A DNA stretch of 64,000 nt from Chondrilla cf. caribensis (Eukaryota > Porifera > Demospongiae > Chondrillida > Chondrillidae): contig OZ026556.1 in NCBI GenBank assembly GCA_964020155.1, forward strand, positions 5,098,267 through 5,162,266, written 5' to 3'. A program made the translations under genes and the position numbers. Positions 1-15,706 of this stretch are shown here, in pieces. Every line of letters begins with the position of its first letter. Within the stretch, counting starts at the first letter, position 1. The notes beneath the pieces were generated by a model. The model had not been told where the DNA came from. It saw only the letters and a list, made by a program, of their open reading frames with translations, and did no database searches.

Positions 1-31
1 AAGCACAAGATCTGGTAAAGTACTGACTCAC

Positions 32-92
32 CCTCGTACAGATCTAAAAATCTCTTGTGGTCGTCGAGTTCCTCTTCCATGTTGGCCGCCAT
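32..92 (-). CDS. first coding exon of an unidentified gene running off the left edge
   Basis: A minus-strand ATG at 92 sits in an AAAAATGGCGGCC context and opens about 20 codons (MAANMEEELDDHKRFLDLYE). The exon ends at a GTGAGT donor at 31-26, in phase 1. The peptide is acidic and I do not recognise the family. Its start lies only 77 bp from the first HTRA2 ATG on the other strand, so the two genes probably share a promoter. The rest of the gene is outside the window. The good start context and consensus donor are the only support. Confidence 0.55.
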
Positions 93-169
93 TTTTATTT
101 CATAGCTCGTGGTCCTTTCCAAGTCCCAAACTGATTTGGCTTCGTTTCCCCTTTTGCTTCGGGAAAAAA
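93..169. promoter_or_regulatory. inferred bidirectional promoter between the left-edge gene and HTRA2
   Basis: Only 77 bp separate two diverging start codons (92 on minus, 170 on plus). A YY1-like CCGCCATTTTT lies over the minus start. No TATA box is obvious. Promoter function is inferred from the geometry. Confidence 0.45.
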
Positions 170-1456
170 TTGCACTATGTAAAAATGGCTGCTGTTCGAT
201 ATACGGAAGTCGGCACAAGGCTACTACAGCGCCAAATACGCCGCGTTCGCTTAGCAAATCCCATTTTTTATCAACAGACATGGAAATCATTCTCAATTCG
301 ACCTTATTGCCAAGATGATAACGGTGGTGGCTACCGTCGTTGGAGATCATCTTATCTTTTGTGTAACAGCGTGTTCGCTGGTTTTCTCATGGGGAGCGGG
401 TTAATTTTCCACCGGAAAAGACTGAATAAGACACACAGCGAGATAGATAGTAATTTCAGTATTTTCAAATCCATTGGAATGCAGCTGAATGCGGAAGGTA
501 CTAAAAGGAAGAAGAACTTCAACTTCTTAGCCGATGTAGTAGAGAAAGCATCTCCAGCAGTTGTGTCGATTGAGAGAAAAGAGCAAATTTCTCTGATCTT
601 CGGCGCGAAGGCTACGGCAGTGTCTTCTGGATCAGGTTTCATCATAAGCAAAGACGGACTAGTTGTGACCAATGCTCATGTTGTTGGTATGTTGACACGG
701 GTCCGTGTCCGTCTGCAGAGTGGACAGGAACACTCGGGTACAGTTTTAGATTTGGACGAGGGGTCTGATTTGGCTTTGGTCAAAATTGACACGCCTTCCG
801 GAGACGTGTTACCATGGTTACAGATTGGTACATCTGGGGAACTGCGTCCTGGAGAGTGGGTTGTTGCAATGGGGAGTCCCCTTGCTCTCTCCAACACCAT
901 CACTGCCGGTATAGTGAGTTGTGTCCATCGTGCCAGTAAAGACCTCGGATTACCAAAAGACATGAAATACGTTCAAACTGATGCTTCCATCACCATTGGG
1001 AACTCAGGAGGTCCGCTAGTGGACCTGGATGGTAATGTTGTTGGTGTGAACACACTCACTGCAGCTCCAGGAATATCCTTTGCCATACCCAGTGACGTGG
1101 TCTGCGAATTTGTTAAGAATGCCAATAAAGACGCAAAGCACTCAAAGATTACTGAGAAATATGTTATCGGCATTTCCATGATAACACTCCGTATTTTGCA
1201 TTTGTTATCTGAGAGAATCCAGCTTCCAGACAATCTACAGGGCGGGGTGTTTGTGGCCCATGTGGTCCCCGGGGAACCTGGTGCCGAGGGGGGGCTGAAA
1301 CGAGGTGATGTTATTGTCTCCATAAATGGTAAAACCATAACTTCCACAGATGATGTCATCAAGGTTGTACAAGAAGGCAAAAAAATGGACATCACTTTGT
1401 TCCGAGGGAAGAAGCAGTTACAGTGTGTGGTGACACCTCAGCTGACTGAGTATTAG
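170..1456 (+). CDS. HTRA2: HtrA-family serine protease with PDZ domain, HTRA2/Omi-like
   Basis: Intronless, 428 aa from the ATG at 170; the ATG at 185 (AAAAATGGCTGC) has better context and would give 423 aa. The N-terminus is basic and mitochondrial-presequence-like, followed by a short hydrophobic segment near residues 62-82, as in membrane-anchored HTRA2. The trypsin-like domain shows the catalytic triad as H170 (TNAHVV), D200 (SDLALVKID) and S279 (GNSGGPL). A PDZ domain follows at about 335-425. In animals HTRA2 acts in intermembrane-space protein quality control and can bind IAP proteins after N-terminal processing. I see no clear AVPS-type IAP-binding motif after the membrane segment. 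HTRA1/3/4 would carry secretory N-terminal domains that are absent here. Poly(A)-signal-like AATAAA copies follow at about 1621-1637. The 3' end converges on EEF2K. Confidence 0.92.
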   Translation: MHYVKMAAVRYTEVGTRLLQRQIRRVRLANPIFYQQTWKSFSIRPYCQDDNGGGYRRWRSSYLLCNSVFAGFLMGSGLIFHRKRLNKTHSEIDSNFSIFKSIGMQLNAEGTKRKKNFNFLADVVEKASPAVVSIERKEQISLIFGAKATAVSSGSGFIISKDGLVVTNAHVVGMLTRVRVRLQSGQEHSGTVLDLDEGSDLALVKIDTPSGDVLPWLQIGTSGELRPGEWVVAMGSPLALSNTITAGIVSCVHRASKDLGLPKDMKYVQTDASITIGNSGGPLVDLDGNVVGVNTLTAAPGISFAIPSDVVCEFVKNANKDAKHSKITEKYVIGISMITLRILHLLSERIQLPDNLQGGVFVAHVVPGEPGAEGGLKRGDVIVSINGKTITSTDDVIKVVQEGKKMDITLFRGKKQLQCVVTPQLTEY

Positions 1457-1788
1457 CTGCAATGTGTTTGTTAGCTGTGTACCATCAACACAACAATTTT
1501 GTGATGGAATTGATAAATTTAACACATTCTAAATAACAGTGAATATCACTGACATAAATATACCATCAATGCAATTTTGTCATTATTTTGCACTGATCAA
1601 TGAAGTGAGAAGTCCTTGAAAATAAATAAAATAATAAACAGGAATTATTAGTGCTGAATTCTTGACAGATACAGATGTCCAAAAGAGGTGCAACTGTTGT
1701 CACTAAAACACAAAATACAAATAATTAGAGTTGAAACACATGAAGCAAACAATGACTCCACCCAGGGTGGGCAGGGATGAGCAGTGTC

Positions 1789-4525
1789 TCAGCACTCCGC
1801 CCACGCCTCCTCTGCTAACATGTAATACTTGTTAGCCAGTTTCCCCTTCATGGAGCCCATAGCCTCATCAGCTGCTTGAGTGTAGTAGTCCCCAGCTGAG
1901 CTGGGGTCCTTGTTAAGACCATGATCTCCCTTGAGGTACATTTCGGCCATTTTAGCCAATATTAAGTAGTTCGGATGGTCCGATTCTAGCAAGACAAAGT
2001 ACAGTATGCTATTCAGTAGACCCTGTATAACTCAGTATAACACTGTAAAACACTCAAACCTGTTTCAGCTTCCAAGGCCTTTTGGTACCACTCTACAGCC
2101 TGAACCCACGAAGGTGCCCTACAAGTGTGCAATACATGTATGACCAATGATAGCCAACAGATCTTTGAAAGTAACCAAGTCCTCACTTCTGTTCTACTAG
2201 CATACAATCTCCTGTGCTTTTTCCAAAGCCAATTCCAGTTTCAAAACACTGGGCAGTCTTTATCATTGCGTCCTTGTTCCCAGACTTGGCCAGTTTGTAG
2301 AGATAGCAGAACCCAATGCCTTGGTTCTCTGGAGTGTCCTCAACTTCAATATCGAACCCATCACAAGGTATCTGTTGGTACAACTTGTAGAGGACCTCCA
2401 GTGCCTCCTGTGACTCAAAGTTCCCTGCTTGTTGCAAGTGGAAGAGGGCAGAGGAAGGGTCTGACGTCTGCTTGTCCTCTGAGAATCGCCCCACCATATT
2501 GTAGACAGCCATGTCATAGTGAACCTGAGGGTACAAGATGAGTAAACAACAACAACAACAAACACCACATTGACAACACATACTTTGCCAAGTATCTTCA
2601 ATCCTCCATCTCTTCTGTCCACTATGCCTTCCAAATGATCCATTTGTTGACTAGCAAATTTCAAAGCATCAACTGTTAACTTCCTATCCTTTCCAGGGTT
2701 GGAACCCTATGGAAAAATGAAGAAAATAAGAAAAACATTGAATGCTCAATAGACTCCCAAACATATACACATACACATACTCTTCTATCTGTGTCTGTGT
2801 TAGTGGTTAAGGTGCCATGTTCTGAAGAATCTATCACTTTTTTGTCCACCTTGTCAGGATGGTCATCATATGGGAAGAGGGTGTCCTCCTCTGATATTGG
2901 AGTGAAGGGGGTGAAAGGAGGTGGAGTAGTCGAATCGATGTTTGTGAAGTCAAATGTGACGGACATCCTTCGGAATGCCTCTTTCACTGTCTCCACCTTT
3001 AGTCTAGCAGGTGGTGACGAGACAGTTGGAGACACAACGGTCTTGGTGCTGCTGTCCCCGGTCCACACGTGTGAGTGCAGACGCTCCAACTCCAGAGGAG
3101 ACAAGTCAAACCTACTCAGCCCGAGGTACTCACAGAGCGGGCTGCATATGTGCGAGGAGAAGAACAGTGCCATCCCTTTGGTCCCCAGGTTGGCCTCACC
3201 ATAGCCCTCCTCATTGACCGTATGAATTTGAGGGTCTGTGTACAAGTCCCCCACACCTACGTAGGCAACACAGCGTGGCAAGGTAAACTTGTATGATCCC
3301 ATGGTGTATGTCACATGTTAATCACATGACAATACATGTGCTAACCATGTGACATGGAATAGAGAGAACCACTCTGTTTCAACAGCCTTACCTTGAACAT
3401 CCACCACTATTGAGCTGTGACAAGAATACTCAAAGGTAAAATGGCTGAAAGCATGAGGAGTCAATCTCTTCACTTCAGAAACATATCCTGAATTGGAATT
3501 GTACTTGATATATTTCCCATCAATCAAGTGCTCCACAGAGAACAGTGGTGACCCTTCTCTCTCTACCATCTCAATAACGTAGGTTTGAATGAAGTCCACC
3601 TGGGTAGCAAGGGTGGAATCATGTGATAATCACATGACAAACCACACATCCCAAACACCAAAAACATAATATTATACAACATAGAATCCTACTATGGGTA
3701 GCCACTCAAGAGAGGGCACTAAGGGGTAGCCTGTCTGGAGAGACCACTGTGACGAAAAACCCATCTCTCTTGAGCGCACCCCTCTCCATAATCTCTGATG
3801 AGCAACCATCTGTCATCGGAGACCACTGTACTGTGCACCGAGGAGTGGTCCCACAACACAGGCTCCAATGCATCACTAAACATGAATGGTTGTTTCAACA
3901 TCCAAACCTTTTTCGGAGGGTTCATCTTGTTGTATTCCTCCCCATACAGCTTAGCCTCCATTTGTAATTTAGTGTCAGCAAAGTACGTCTCTCTTTCTTC
4001 CTCCTTGAAGTAGCGTTTGGCGACATAGTTGGATGCATGCTTCTTCCAATCTGGATTTTGAGAAAATTTTGACAACTTCTTCCTGTAGGGATAGACGGGG
4101 ATCTAGTACTCACCCTCCCACCTGCACACATTCACCCTCACTGATTCACCCACACACCACCCCTCACTAGCACACACCTCCACTTCGCCCCCACACACCA
4201 ATTATATCGTACTCACATTCTGAAACACTCTCTCATTGCTCCATTGGCGAAAGGCTGCACGGGACACGCGCGAGCAATTAACGCATGACGTACAATAATG
4301 CGTGTTGAAGTTTCCACAAACCTTATCCTGCATCCTTACAAGGATTTCATCCTTCCTCCAGGTCTTCTTTCTGGGATTGTACATGTGTCTCATACACCTC
4401 TCTTCCCTACACAAATCGTCCATGTGAAACTCTGCCCATGGGTCCTCCAGATTCTTTGTTTTTGTAGCCAGTCTCTTCCACAGTCCAACAACGACATCGC
4501 TGGGCGTCTTCGGACCTAACGACAT
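1789..4525 (-). CDS. EEF2K: eukaryotic elongation factor 2 kinase (alpha-kinase plus SEL1 repeats)
   Basis: Eight exons: 4525-4217, about 4078-3908, 3599-3392, 3256-2781, 2706-2584, 2524-2187, 2118-2060, 1985-1789. Phases close to 626 aa (human 725). The product phosphorylates eEF2 to slow translation elongation and is activated by Ca2+/calmodulin. The N-terminus has the calmodulin-targeting region and the DPWAEFH motif. The alpha-kinase domain has the ATP lysine at about K124 (YVAKRY), GKYIKYNSNSG, VDVQGVGDLYTDPQIHT and the zinc site H-x-C-x3-C (SSHICSPLC). A Ser/Thr-rich linker leads to C-terminal SEL1-like repeats ending in KLANKYYMLAEEAWAEC, close to the vertebrate end. The exon 1-2 junction is the one uncertain splice: an acceptor at 4079 keeps frame, while a stronger-looking AG at 4083 does not. 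Confidence 0.95.
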
Positions 4526-4891
4526 CGTGAGAAACGGTCACCAACTGTGGTAAACTAGTAGGAAAAAACTCGCTTCGTGTGCACGCGACTTACTGGGCGA
4601 CTCAGGAAGGTCTTTCCTGTCATCAGAATTCAAAACGGGCAAGTTCACAGGCTTCGATACGGCCATTCAGGTTGTTATTAAACTCCAGTCGAAGTTCAAA
4701 GGTCGTTTTACCTACGGTCCTACGAACAAGCTCTTTTATACACGAGTATAGTGCGTGGATATCTATATTAATAATATCATGTTGATACACGGGATATAAT
4801 ATTCATAGTTGTAATAAAGTATTTACAGTTGAAAAAAGCAGACTATAATTAAAAATATTAAAAAGACTCTAAAAATCCGTAGTGAAGCTCC

Positions 4892-7800
4892 CTACATTCC
4901 ATCAGAGCTATCCTCTTCCATTCCCACAAGATCAGGGTCAACAAAGAAATGTTTGTGGACACATTCGTGGAGGTTTATCTTCTCCAGAGACTGCTGCAAG
5001 TGGTGGTAGGTAGCTTCTGGAGACTGTCTCTTCCACTCCTGCAACATGATGTAAGCGCACATGTGAACCCCGCTGGTCTGGTCTACTGGGATGGACTGGA
5101 GAGTGTTGTGACTGAGTCCCAATTCAATTCCCAATTCCTGCCAGCGATTGTTGATGTCACGTGATATGTTAAGGAGGAATCTGTCGTCCTCAATAATTCC
5201 AATTCTCTGAATTCGCCTCATCTTTGATTTACGTTTGGTTGAGGCCGGTACTGCTACTTGTGACTCAGGTCGCCGCTTACGGGTAGTCTTGAGGAAGCCT
5301 CCCTCCCACTCACTCACACTGGGCAGTTCGGATGCAGAGGAGTTTCCAGTGTCAGAGTGCCTCTCCCACTGACGTTGGTGAGCGGGACTACTTGTGGACT
5401 GCTCCGGAGTAGGAGGAGGTGTGTCAGTCACACCTACATAGACACAGTGAATAAAATGAGGATAAAAGCAGGTCAGAAATAAAATAATAACTTCAACATA
5501 ACACATGAACACACACACAGGCATACATATGTATATGTAATACATGAGCATACACATACACATATATACAGATGGACTAATACATGAACATAATAATATT
5601 AACATAGTTATATGTACACGTACATTGATATACGTACGTACCAGGGAAGTCGAATGTATTTTGACTGCTCATGCCGGAGCCTTGCTCTTGAGGCTAAAGG
5701 AGGGAGTGGCAATCATTCCCCAGGCCTAGGCACCAGAATCAGTAAGTAACTCACCTTGATGAGATTGAGGCGGACAACGGCTGTCACTGCTTCCCTATTG
5801 ATCTCCTTGAGGACCAGCTTGCCTATAACCTGGTGGTCTTGGAGGGGGATGGCCACTGATTCCTTTAGTTTTAGGGCAAATTCCAAGCAAAAGTCTTGAC
5901 CTGTGAAAGTAAACCTTTCTCTCAGTTCGTTTTCTTCAAATTCACTAATTGGCTCAAAATTTCCAGTAAGAACAACTTCAACTGTTCCAGTCTTCAAAAA
6001 CCTACGACTTTCTCCGCTATCTGCAAGGATCCACTTGTAGTTGGAGATGTTGTGGAGTGGCTCTCCAAACCGATAAATGGCCACAGCCAGACCAAACGTC
6101 CTATCATGGATAGGAGGCGACATCAGGACCTGGCAGCGAATAGAAATACACTGTGTTCTCATAAGTCCAAAGGTGTACACTGCCCCTGCCCTAATAGCAT
6201 TCAGCATGGACTGAGGCAGGTTCCACATCCATTTCCAAAAACTGAAATGAGAAACAGAGAAGCAAGCCACATGTTCGCCATCTTCCTCCTCACGTACTAC
6301 AAAAGGTATATCAACCTTTTCCCATTCCAAAGGAGAGGATGCGTCCTTGTACTTTGCAGCCCATAAGGCGAGGACTCCCCCATGAACCGACGAAATGACT
6401 TGAAAGTCTTGAACAGGGAGACAGACACTCACAGGCTTGGAGAACTGCAGGCCATGAGGCTCCAAACCAATGCATGCTGAGGCCAGGCCGGACTGCTCTT
6501 CCCTTTCGTGATCACTGGGGAGGGGGTTGTCTGCATAATATACTGTGGTTTTGAGAGTTACAGGGAAATCCCCTGGTAGTGCACCCGGTGGTACACTTAC
6601 TTTCAATCCAGGAAGTTGCGGTAGAGATATATTTGCCCCTGTCACTGGGGAGACGTCAACACTTACTGAGGGATACGGAAAGTGAACAATGACAGCAAAC
6701 AGGCTGAAGTGTGTGGTTGTTAGTTTGATGCAGTCTCTGTAGACATTGACTGTAGCATTTTCATGTACCTCCCATTTTGGGGCCTGCTTCAAAGTGCTAG
6801 TACTGTGGAGAGGGATGAACTGGATATGGTCTGTCATGCTGACATCAATGCAGTGAGGCAGAACCAACACAGCTGGTGTATTGGAGGGGAACTTCAAATG
6901 ATGAGGGTCAACACTAACAACTGGTGTAGCAAGGTATTCGTTTTTCTCCATAGAAGGGAAGAATGCAGTGTCTTTAACAACCTGCAATGTAACCTCATTA
7001 CAGGTACACTCGACAGGTGTGTACACCTGACAAACTTCTTCCACAGACTGACAGGAATAGTCCATGAGCATTGTTTTAGGGTTAAAAGGTGGACAAGAGT
7101 CCACTTCGAGCTTGTCACAAGCACACACGTCATCATGATGCGTGTCCATATCGCTTGATCCCTGACTGAGTTCACAACAATGCTCAGAGTCAACACTCTG
7201 ACTGTCGTAGCCCAGGTCACGTGGTATTGACAGAGACACCTCCTCATCAAGAGATGGGGGATCCCGATGCACCCCACTAATTGATGATAGTGACGGTATG
7301 TTGTGAATTGATGATGGTAATGATGAGGAACGGTCACATAGCGGAGGAGGGATTTCTTCGGGAATGTCAACCATGGAAATCCCACAATATTCCCTCAAAG
7401 CAGTAACCCCACTTTGAACTATGTGCTTGGGGGGGACAACTATTGGATTACCTGTCAGGTAAAGTTTTTCCAGACCAGGCAGTCTCAGGACGATGGGGTC
7501 AAAGGACTCTATCTGGTTGCCTGACAGGTTCAAGTGCTGCAAGGAGAACAGTGACTCAACACCGGGAGGACAGCTAGTTAGCTGATTTCGGGCAAAATTG
7601 AGAGATCTAAGCTTTCGAGGCCAGTCAATGTACATTTCAGTGTCTGTTAATCCGCACGACTGAGCCACGAGATTCACCAAGTGAGGCATGGACGAACAAA
7701 ATGCTTGTATAGCTTCCCAAGTGCATGCCGAAGAATAGCTGATATCCAGTGTGTTGAAATAGTCCCCGAAAGGTCGTATTTCACAATGCAGGAGCTCTGG

Positions 7801-7947
7801 GGGGCATTCGGGGCTGCTGAACCGTCTTGCCCGTAACGACAAGGCTTTCCCTTTGTCTTTGGATTCACCATAGGCTTGATTACGTGTGGAGACTCCGATT
7901 TTTTCAAGTTGTTGCGTTATTTGGTACGGCGGTACCTTTCTCTCCAT
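4892..7947 (-). CDS. PIDD1: PIDD1-like death-domain protein (LRR-ZU5-UPA-death domain)
   Basis: A large first exon (7947-5755, 731 codons) is followed by a C-terminal exon ending at 4892. The frame-keeping acceptor is near 5399; an acceptor near 5435 looks good but breaks phase, so the junction is provisional. Leucine-rich repeats occupy roughly residues 110-200 (LNLSGNQIESF, LEKLYLTGNPI). ZU5-type beta domains follow (VSVPPGALPG), then a UPA region and a C-terminal death domain (NNRWQELGIELGLS). Two HFS tripeptides at 413-415 and 567-569 sit where human PIDD1 self-cleaves (S446 and S588). In vertebrates PIDD1 autoprocesses and nucleates RAIDD/caspase-2 or NF-kB signalling platforms. UNC5-like proteins share ZU5-UPA-DD, but the LRRs and paired HFS sites favour PIDD1. 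Confidence 0.88.
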
Positions 7948-8842
7948 GTAAAAGCTTATTAAAAGGTTTCATTCTTCCTCAATAAGTCCTCTTTGTCAAC
8001 GATAAACCAAAACACGACATCCATGATACTCGTAGTCGTGGACCTGGCCTGCGGTTCTCCATGGCAACTGTTATACGGACCCAATAACCAGCCGCCCGGA
8101 AGCGAAAACAGCCGGAACCAATTACCTACATGTACTCGCTTTATTCCATCAAGACTGTATACCGCGGTACATTGGTGTCCCTACCTCGCGAGCACATTAT
8201 ACGCGAGTGTCCTAGTCCTCACAGATGTGATGGTGTATACACACTGTATTGCTAGCAAATATATTTGAAGACAATCAATATTACATTTACATTGTCTTGT
8301 TAGTGCTCATATGTTGAGTTTTGTTGGAATTAAAATTCAAGATAATGAATGTCCTATAGTTGTGTCTTTGTGCTCGTGCAATGGCTACAAACACAATAGG
8401 TAATTGATGTTATGACTATGCTCGGAAGTGACAAACAATTTAACAAGAGGAGAGAGAGAGAGGACTGTCATGAAACCTTGCAAGGTATATTGGAAATTCA
8501 ATTGGTCAAAATAATAAACACTGTAACAGAACACTACATAGCTCTCATACAGTGATGTACATACCTGTACGGTTACCATTACTGCATGATGGAGGGAACC
8601 TTTTGCAATGAAGGAAATAAAGATACAACAAGTAGAAAGGATGATTCTCTGTGCACATGTACAAAACAGGTTCAGTGAGTCACACACAGTGGAATAATAA
8701 AATATGTGAGCATTGTCATATTTGCAGATAACTCTCCACCAATACAATCTACATAAACACAAAAACAGCATGCCATTGATGATATCCATAAAACACTTAA
8801 ATACAGTACACCAGTTACTATTATATGTACAGATGGAAACGG
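7948..8842. other. intergenic stretch between PIDD1 start and ADAP stop
   Basis: About 0.9 kb with no convincing coding exon. The right part (about 8280-8842) is AT-rich and likely holds the ADAP 3' UTR on the minus strand; the left part next to 7947 is the likely PIDD1 promoter. Open frames here lack family-like sequence and splice support. Confidence 0.4.
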
Positions 8843-13110
<4,268 letters not shown>

Positions 13111-13328
13111 CGCTCACGAATCACTCTCTCGTCAAAGGAAGTCCACTACCTCAGGTCTACCATAGTATCTATGGGTCTACTGAGCAGACAGCTCCAAATA
13201 AATAGGTAGAGTGAGCTAATATACTGCCATATATGGAATATTGTTACTTCCGGTTCAAGTTTGTAATTGTATTCATCGATCTCAACTCTGACCCAACTAT
13301 CTCATTCCGGCACCCTTTACGTAGTCCG

Positions 13329-15706
13329 TCAATTTTTCTGTCGATAAGGGACCCATTGTGCTCTGTCTGCGCCACTTTCCACCCTCTCCCTCGCTTTACA
13401 ATCCACCTTCATCTCCATAGTGATCTCATTGAAGGCAGAACTCCTGGAAACCTAGAAACCAATAGATGCAAAAGGTCCAATAAACAAGCAAACACTTGGT
13501 TCAGCAATACTTCCATTCATTCATACTTCTTTGTAACCAAATTTTCTTTGAAACATATTGATACTCTTGTCATTTTCTTGTCCAATTTTAGCCACAAATG
13601 TGTCCACCCCCAGTTCGCTGATACCTGACCACATACAGATGCTCGGGTCACCATCATAGCTCAAGCGACAGCCTGTCCAGTGTATTCCACTCACCATAGT
13701 TCATCATGAGACCAACAGCCTCACTTCCAAGACCTTTACTCCTGTGTGCCTTCTCTGCTATCATCACATCAATTTCAGCAACAGTCGGATTAGTGGGATC
13801 ATTGAAGAACAGGTTCACATCGCCCACCATGGAATCTAAGAGGAGAAGTGATTGTCGCTTTTCTCTTTCAATATTTATGAATCTGGTGGCCCACCTCTTT
13901 CAGTTCTATCAGACTGGTTGTACACTTCCTTGTGCAATATGATGAATGTCGCCTCTGTGGGTACAGAGAGTGAAAGAGAGAGTTAGAATACATTCACATG
14001 ACAATCCACCCAGTAAGGCAATAACACAAGTACCACTAAAGAGGAGTGTGCACTAACCAGGAGTGTGTACTAACCAGGAGTGTGCACTAACTGGGAGTGT
14101 GTACTAACCAGGAGTGTGCACTAACTGGGAGTGTGTACTAGCCAGGAGTGCGCACTAGCCAGGAGTGTACACTAGCCAGGAGTGTGTGCTAACCAGGAGT
14201 GTACGAGCCAGGAGTGTGTACTAACCAGGAGTGTGTACTAGCCAGGAGTGTGTACTAACCGGAGTGTGTACTAACCAGGAGTGTGTACTAACCTGAAGTG
14301 TGTACTAACCAGGAGTGTATACTAACCAGGAGTGTGTGCTAACCAGTAGTGTGCACTAACCTGAAGTGTGTATGGTTCAACTTGCTTAGTAATTACACAC
14401 CTTATCAGAGATACTGACAATCAGCACTGATTGTTATGGTTCAAGTGGTCTAGGGACTGAATAAAGCATATCTATTGACAGAAGTATGTATTGCCCTGGG
14501 TACTCTTTACTGGCCAGGTGATTGAAATGAACAGATCATTGACAACAGAGTTTGCCAATTGGAGCTGACAAAGAAGAGGTATTTTCTTACTTGCCCCATT
14601 CATGTGGGGATTTTCAATAGCATTGACAAGGTAGTTCCCCCAGTCGAGGACAAGAATGTACACTAACGTCCCATAGTTCAAGCAATGTGAGGAATTTGGT
14701 GTACTCCTCTCAAAGTGAAGAAGAAGGTATTTAAACTATTCAACACTTGCTCAGGGGCCCTGGTGACCATGTCATGCAGTGCAGCCCAGTGGGCATCACC
14801 AGGTGCAGGAATCACTGCCACCAGTACATGAACTGTCCCAGGCAAGCTCCAGTCCACCACACACTACTGCTTGCAAAGCACTCTGAACGTGTACTCCCAT
14901 ACTACAGGTCAACGTGACCATGCACTCACTAGGTATTCAGACACATGCATGCCCCCAAATGTCCCCTCAGGCTCCCTGAGTAGTCCAACACATCCCTTAC
15001 CACACACCCACTGAGTAGTCCAACACACTCCTGTCACCACACCCACTGAGTAGTCCAACACACCCCTGCCACCACACCCACTGAGTAGTCCAACACACCC
15101 CTATCACCACACCCACCGAGTAGTCCAACACACCCCTATCACCACACCCACCGAGTAGTCCAACACACCCCCAACTGTCACCACACCCACTGAGTAGTCC
15201 AACACACCCCTATCACCACACACTCACTGTTATTGTCACTCATCCAAGACTCCTGCATATGATACTCATCTTCCAGTGTCAGCAGTTCTGAGGCAGTCAA
15301 GGACAGCAACTCTCTGTCCTGCATCCATTCGTGGTACCTTCATGCATCAAAGCATCATCGTGACTGTACACACCAGACACAAACAGAAAGCCATTTCTCC
15401 GAAGGATCATTGCTAACATACTTCAGAACATGGTATTTGCTGTAAGGGACCAGCATCACCTTGTCCCCGATGTAGCTACATTCACGTTTCCTTGACAAAC
15501 CTCTTGAACTGAAATGTAACAATAATACAACACTGATTCATAATAATACCTGAATTACTGTTAAAAAATACGTGAAAATGAACTAACATAATATGATCTC
15601 ATCATTAACATCAGACACCGTAACTTTGAGTAATAGACAAAAAATAAAATAGAAAGAATGTCACAGTTGTTAGTTTTGAGAGCAGTGGATTCTCTCACAT
15701 TTTCAT
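13329..15706 (-). CDS. NAT9: N-acetyltransferase 9 (GNAT family)
   Basis: Seven exons: 15706-15699 (ATG AAA AT), 15508-15422, 15337-15228, 13954-13895, 13835-13695, 13624-13527, 13451-13329. They total 627 nt, 208 aa (human 207). Diagnostic stretches are GDKVMLVPY, KYHEWM, LTASELLTLEDEY, ATFIIL, SMVGDVNLF, the acetyl-CoA loop HRSKGLGSEAV, and VAKIGQENDKSINMFQ. The only in-frame start I find for the first exon lies inside the last codons of NUBP1, in the same frame (see findings). Exon 2 could instead start 18 nt later, which also keeps frame and matches the human N-terminus length better. Intron 3 (15227-13955) is long, with two minisatellites and an unexplained coding-like stretch. NAT9 has been linked to microtubule stability in flies; its acetyl acceptor is not shown by sequence. 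Confidence 0.9.
14038..14372. repeat. 17-bp minisatellite (ACCAGGAGTGTGTACTA)
   Basis: Roughly 19 tandem units with point variants, inside NAT9 intron 3. Confidence 0.93.
14472..14880 (-). other. coding-like stretch of unknown origin inside NAT9 intron 3
   Basis: Two minus-strand open segments in different frames abut here (60 codons at 14860-14678 and 69 codons at 14681-14472). Their composition is protein-like (HWAALHDMV, LVLDWGNYLVNAIENP), not repeat-like. A GTAAGAAA donor-like site follows NGAS near 14590. I do not recognise either peptide. It could be a decayed gene fragment, a retrocopy or an alternative exon; the frame break argues against an intact gene. Confidence 0.3.
14960..15227. 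repeat. 36-38 bp minisatellite starting at the NAT9 intron 3 donor
   Basis: About seven units containing CTGAGTAGTCCAACACACCC. On the minus strand the array begins immediately after the GTGAGT donor at 15227. Confidence 0.92.

Noticed and set aside
6763..7385. Plus-strand and alternate-frame ORFs across the PIDD1 exon
   Set aside because: Shadow frames of a clearly conserved minus-strand coding exon.
8385..8789. 134-codon minus-strand frame downstream of ADAP
   Set aside because: Cys/Tyr/Leu-rich AT-driven frame without family motifs or splice signals; most likely ADAP 3' UTR.
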